Assembly (NCBI GenBank): GCA_036771835.1
Contig: DAIPGN010000001.1
Coordinates: forward strand, 124,001-188,000
Length of the DNA stretch: 64,000 bases
Direction: 5' to 3'
Source of the DNA: UBA4877 sp002399285
Lineage (GTDB): Bacteria > Bacillota > Thermoanaerobacteria > Thermoanaerobacterales > UBA4877
Shown here: positions 62,157-64,000 of the stretch, piece after piece
Layout of the letters: every line of letters begins with the position of its first letter
How positions within the stretch are numbered: position 1 is the stretch's first letter
Made by a program: the position numbers and the translations under genes
Notes under the pieces: generated by a model
The model's database searches: none
Seen by the model: only the letters and a program-made list of their open reading frames with translations
What the model was told of the DNA's origin: nothing

Positions 62157-62513
62157 TCAAAAGGCGTTTACAATCTGATGGATGTTTTTGAATTTCAAAT
62201 CGTCATCTAGATTGACTTCAATGATATCAAACCGCATCCCCTTGAATTTGGGCCTGGCCCTGCTCATAAATTCAAGCGCTACGTTTTTGATGTGCATTTG
62301 CTTGTAATAATTGACTGACTCTGCCGGAGTCCCATAAATATTGTTCGATCTGGTTTTTACCTCATAAAACACAAGGATATTTTCATCCAGACCTATGATA
62401 TCAATTTCTCCGGCTCTTACTCTATAATTTCTCTCAAGTATCTTAACGCCCTTTTTGGTAAGATACCTACATGCCATATTTTCGCCGAAGTTGCCTATCT
62501 CCCTTTTGTTCAT
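62157..62513 (-). CDS. yraN: YraN family (UPF0102) nuclease-fold protein
   Basis: A 118-residue UPF0102 protein with a restriction-endonuclease-like fold. Visible elements are GENMACRYLTKKG, the GEIDIIG site near 37-43 and FYEVKTR near 50-56, matching E-x-D...E-x-K. Biological role unknown. It overlaps the rnhB stop by ATGA and converges with comM. Confidence 0.9.
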   Translation of the reverse strand: MNKREIGNFGENMACRYLTKKGVKILERNYRVRAGEIDIIGLDENILVFYEVKTRSNNIYGTPAESVNYYKQMHIKNVALEFMSRARPKFKGMRFDIIEVNLDDDLKFKNIHQIVNAF

Positions 62514-63145
62514 ATTTTTTCACCGGTAAAGTGTTTACAAAAGCTCGTTCTATGTATTTTACACAGACCATATTTTTTTATTGCAGCTATGTGTTCCGAA
62601 GTACCATAGCCCTTATTTTTTTCGAAATTATACGTATTATATAAATGCGAATAATCCACCATTATTCTGTCTCGTATGACTTTAGCCACTATAGATGCAC
62701 AGGCGATATTATATGATAAACTGTCGCCCTTTACAATTGAAGTAGAGGGTATTTCAACAGAATCGAGCTTTTCCGCATCTATAAGCAGATGTTCAGGTTT
62801 TATACGCATATTTTCTATGGATCTCTTCATTGCAAGATGGGTTGCATTTAATATATTTATTGAGTCTATAGTCTTTTCATCCGCCATACCTATACCATAG
62901 TCCAGACACTCGCTAAGTATTATGTCAAAAAGTTTTTTTCTTTTATTTGCAGATATCTTTTTCGAGTCATTTACGCCTTCAATATAACTATCCATAGGCA
63001 TGATTATGCAGCACGCTAGAACGGGACCAGCCAACGGTCCTCTTCCTACCTCGTCGATACCGCCCGTATATTTTACACCTGCCGTATCTAAAGAAGTTTC
63101 AAATGTCTTTAGCTTCATCAGTCTCTCATATTCGTCATTTTTCAC
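62510..63145 (-). CDS. rnhB: Ribonuclease HII
   Basis: Removes RNA from RNA-DNA hybrids. The 211-residue protein has GIDEVGRGPLAGP (Asp31, Glu32), then LIDAEKLDS and YNIACASIVAKVIRDR. The GTG start at 63145 has AGGGTGAT at 63150-63157; a longer in-frame extension to 63439 is unlikely because it lies over the divergent dprA start region. Paired with yraN. Confidence 0.93.
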   Translation of the reverse strand: MKNDEYERLMKLKTFETSLDTAGVKYTGGIDEVGRGPLAGPVLACCIIMPMDSYIEGVNDSKKISANKRKKLFDIILSECLDYGIGMADEKTIDSINILNATHLAMKRSIENMRIKPEHLLIDAEKLDSVEIPSTSIVKGDSLSYNIACASIVAKVIRDRIMVDYSHLYNTYNFEKNKGYGTSEHIAAIKKYGLCKIHRTSFCKHFTGEKI

Positions 63146-63260
63146 TAAGATCACCCTATTCTTTATTCTACATAAAATGTGATTTCCCTTTATTGCAGTG
63201 ATTATATAATTTGTGTTAATATATGAAAGAAGTTTATTAAAAGAGATATAGGTGATCAAA

Positions 63261-64000
63261 TTGGATAAAGCGTTGATAAAACTCAGCCTTATATCTGAAA
63301 TAGGTCCAAAGAGTTTTTTTAATCTAATAGAATATTTTGGATCGGCGGAAAAGGTATTTGAAGCCGATAGACAAACAATGATAAATAGTTTGTCCTTAAA
63401 TAATAAAGCGGTGGATGCAATATATAGGTATAGGGACATAGATATAGAACCATATATCAGAAAACTACATGACTATGACATAAAGCTTATTACCTTTTAT
63501 GACGAAAAGTATCCCACATTGCTGAAGGATATTTCAGACCCTCCTCCCGTGTTGTATGTCAGGGGAAACGAAGAAATAATAAATGACATGGGAATCTCGG
63601 TAGTTGGATCGAGATATTGCACATATTATGGCAGTCAGATGGCCTACGAATTTTCTGCACGCCTTACCGAGCTGGGTTTTACTATAATCAGCGGGATGGC
63701 AAGGGGTATCGATTCCAGAGCTCATCTCGGCGCCTTGTCGGTCAACGGGAAAACTGTGGCGGTTTTAGGCTGCGGTTTGGATGTCGTATATCCAAGAGAA
63801 AATAGTTCGCTGTATGAGGAAATCATCCGAAAAGGAGCCGTGATAAGTGAATTCCCTCTGGGTACTAAACCGCTTAAACAAAACTTTCCAAGGAGAAATA
63901 GAATAATTAGCGGTCTGGGCATTGGTGTGCTTGTAGTAGAAGCCGGTGAGAAGAGCGGTTCATTGATTACGGCCTCCTTTGCCCTTGAACAGGGAAAGGA
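63261..64000 (+). CDS. dprA: DNA processing protein DprA (Smf), 3' partial
   Basis: Loads RecA on incoming single-stranded DNA during transformation. The frame opens at TTG 63261 (GGTGAT at 63251-63256) and continues to the window edge without a stop, 246 codons. The Rossmann core is clear: VVGSRYCTYYG near 113, SGMARGIDSRAH, VLGCGLDVVYPREN, SEFPLGTKP, FPRRNRIISGL and VVEAGEKSGSLITA. An N-terminal helix-hairpin-helix region (SEIGPKSFFNLIEYFGS) precedes it. The C-terminal winged-helix part is outside the window. Confidence 0.95.
   Translation, partial: MDKALIKLSLISEIGPKSFFNLIEYFGSAEKVFEADRQTMINSLSLNNKAVDAIYRYRDIDIEPYIRKLHDYDIKLITFYDEKYPTLLKDISDPPPVLYVRGNEEIINDMGISVVGSRYCTYYGSQMAYEFSARLTELGFTIISGMARGIDSRAHLGALSVNGKTVAVLGCGLDVVYPRENSSLYEEIIRKGAVISEFPLGTKPLKQNFPRRNRIISGLGIGVLVVEAGEKSGSLITASFALEQGK

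Larger units (their letters stand above)
630..62259. repeat. Dispersed 9-mer GGCCWGGCC, 13 copies
   Basis: Copies start at 630, 5210, 6902, 6923, 14251, 19773, 20538, 22035, 35041, 45635, 52856, 59059 and 62251. All lie in coding sequence, in three different reading frames, in rlmI, cobQ, cobS (two), dapF, def, fmt, yugP, ylbJ, fabG, smc, rbgA and yraN. The word contains CCWGG flanked by GG and CC, and is palindromic apart from the central base. The coordinates span first to last copy; this is not a continuous feature. Confidence 0.8.

Noticed and set aside
63146..63439. 98-residue N-terminal extension of rnhB
   Set aside because: It runs over the dprA start and contains no conserved RNase HII sequence; GTG 63145 has a good ribosome site.
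1..64000. CRISPR arrays, tRNA/rRNA genes, T-box leaders, insertion sequences or prophage
   Set aside because: No regularly spaced repeats, no cloverleaf or rRNA sequence, no T-box sequence, and no transposase or phage-like protein was seen.

Overview
The window looks like chromosomal backbone DNA from a low-to-moderate GC, endospore-forming member of the Clostridia (Firmicutes). I cannot name the species. The reasons are gene order matching the Bacillus/Clostridium core chromosome, four sporulation genes (spoVM, an alpha/beta SASP, ylbJ, spoVS), strong AGGAGG-type ribosome sites, frequent TTG/GTG starts, and fermentative pta-ackA. No rRNA, tRNA, CRISPR array, insertion sequence, prophage or plasmid genes were seen. 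One 10-N assembly gap interrupts rlmI. Both ends are cut: pyrR lacks its first codons and dprA runs off the right edge.

Layout. 1-4.2 kb: pyrR, rlmI, a family-2 glycosyltransferase and the ribosome quality-control factor rqcH. 4.2-8 kb: the cobalamin lower-ligand operon cobQ-cobU-cobS-cobC behind an unusual 310-nt leader. 8-13.5 kb: an aminotransferase, perR, a HAD phosphatase, a DUF362 ferredoxin protein and a Na/phosphate cotransporter. 13.7-30.5 kb: dapF, remA-gmk-rpoZ-coaBC-priA-def-fmt-DUF116-yugP-DUF6391-rsmB-rlmN-prpC-prkC-rsgA-rpe-thiN, then a small membrane protein and spoVM, which is only 22 codons. 30.6-40 kb: rpmB (reverse), recG, SASP, rsmD-coaD-coiled-coil gene, ylbJ and tmcAL (reverse), pta-ackA. 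39.8-48.2 kb: DUF177-rpmF, fapR-plsX-fabH-fabK-fabD-fabG-acpP-fabF-rnc. 48.2-64 kb: a radical SAM gene, spoVS, smc-ftsY, ylxM-ffh-rpsP-khpA-rimM-trmD-rplS-lepB-rbgA, a FliK-C-like gene, a FlhB-C-like gene, comM/yifB, yraN and rnhB (reverse), dprA.

How the genes work together. Most encode ribosome biogenesis, translation, SRP targeting, membrane lipid synthesis, replication restart and signalling. Many adjacent genes overlap by ATGA or are separated by a few bases, so translational coupling is likely. Hairpins with weak T-tracts inside operons (coaBC|priA, acpP|fabF, rplS|lepB) probably adjust gene dosage.

The points most worth a second look are these. The 9-mer GGCCWGGCC occurs 13 times, all inside genes and in all three reading frames, where about 0.1-0.2 would be expected. 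A FliK-C-like/FlhB-C-like pair sits outside any flagellar locus. The cobQ leader contains a terminator and an alternative pairing but no B12 riboswitch consensus. PriA has altered helicase motifs. The ylxM ribosome site lies in one of two mutually exclusive hairpins.
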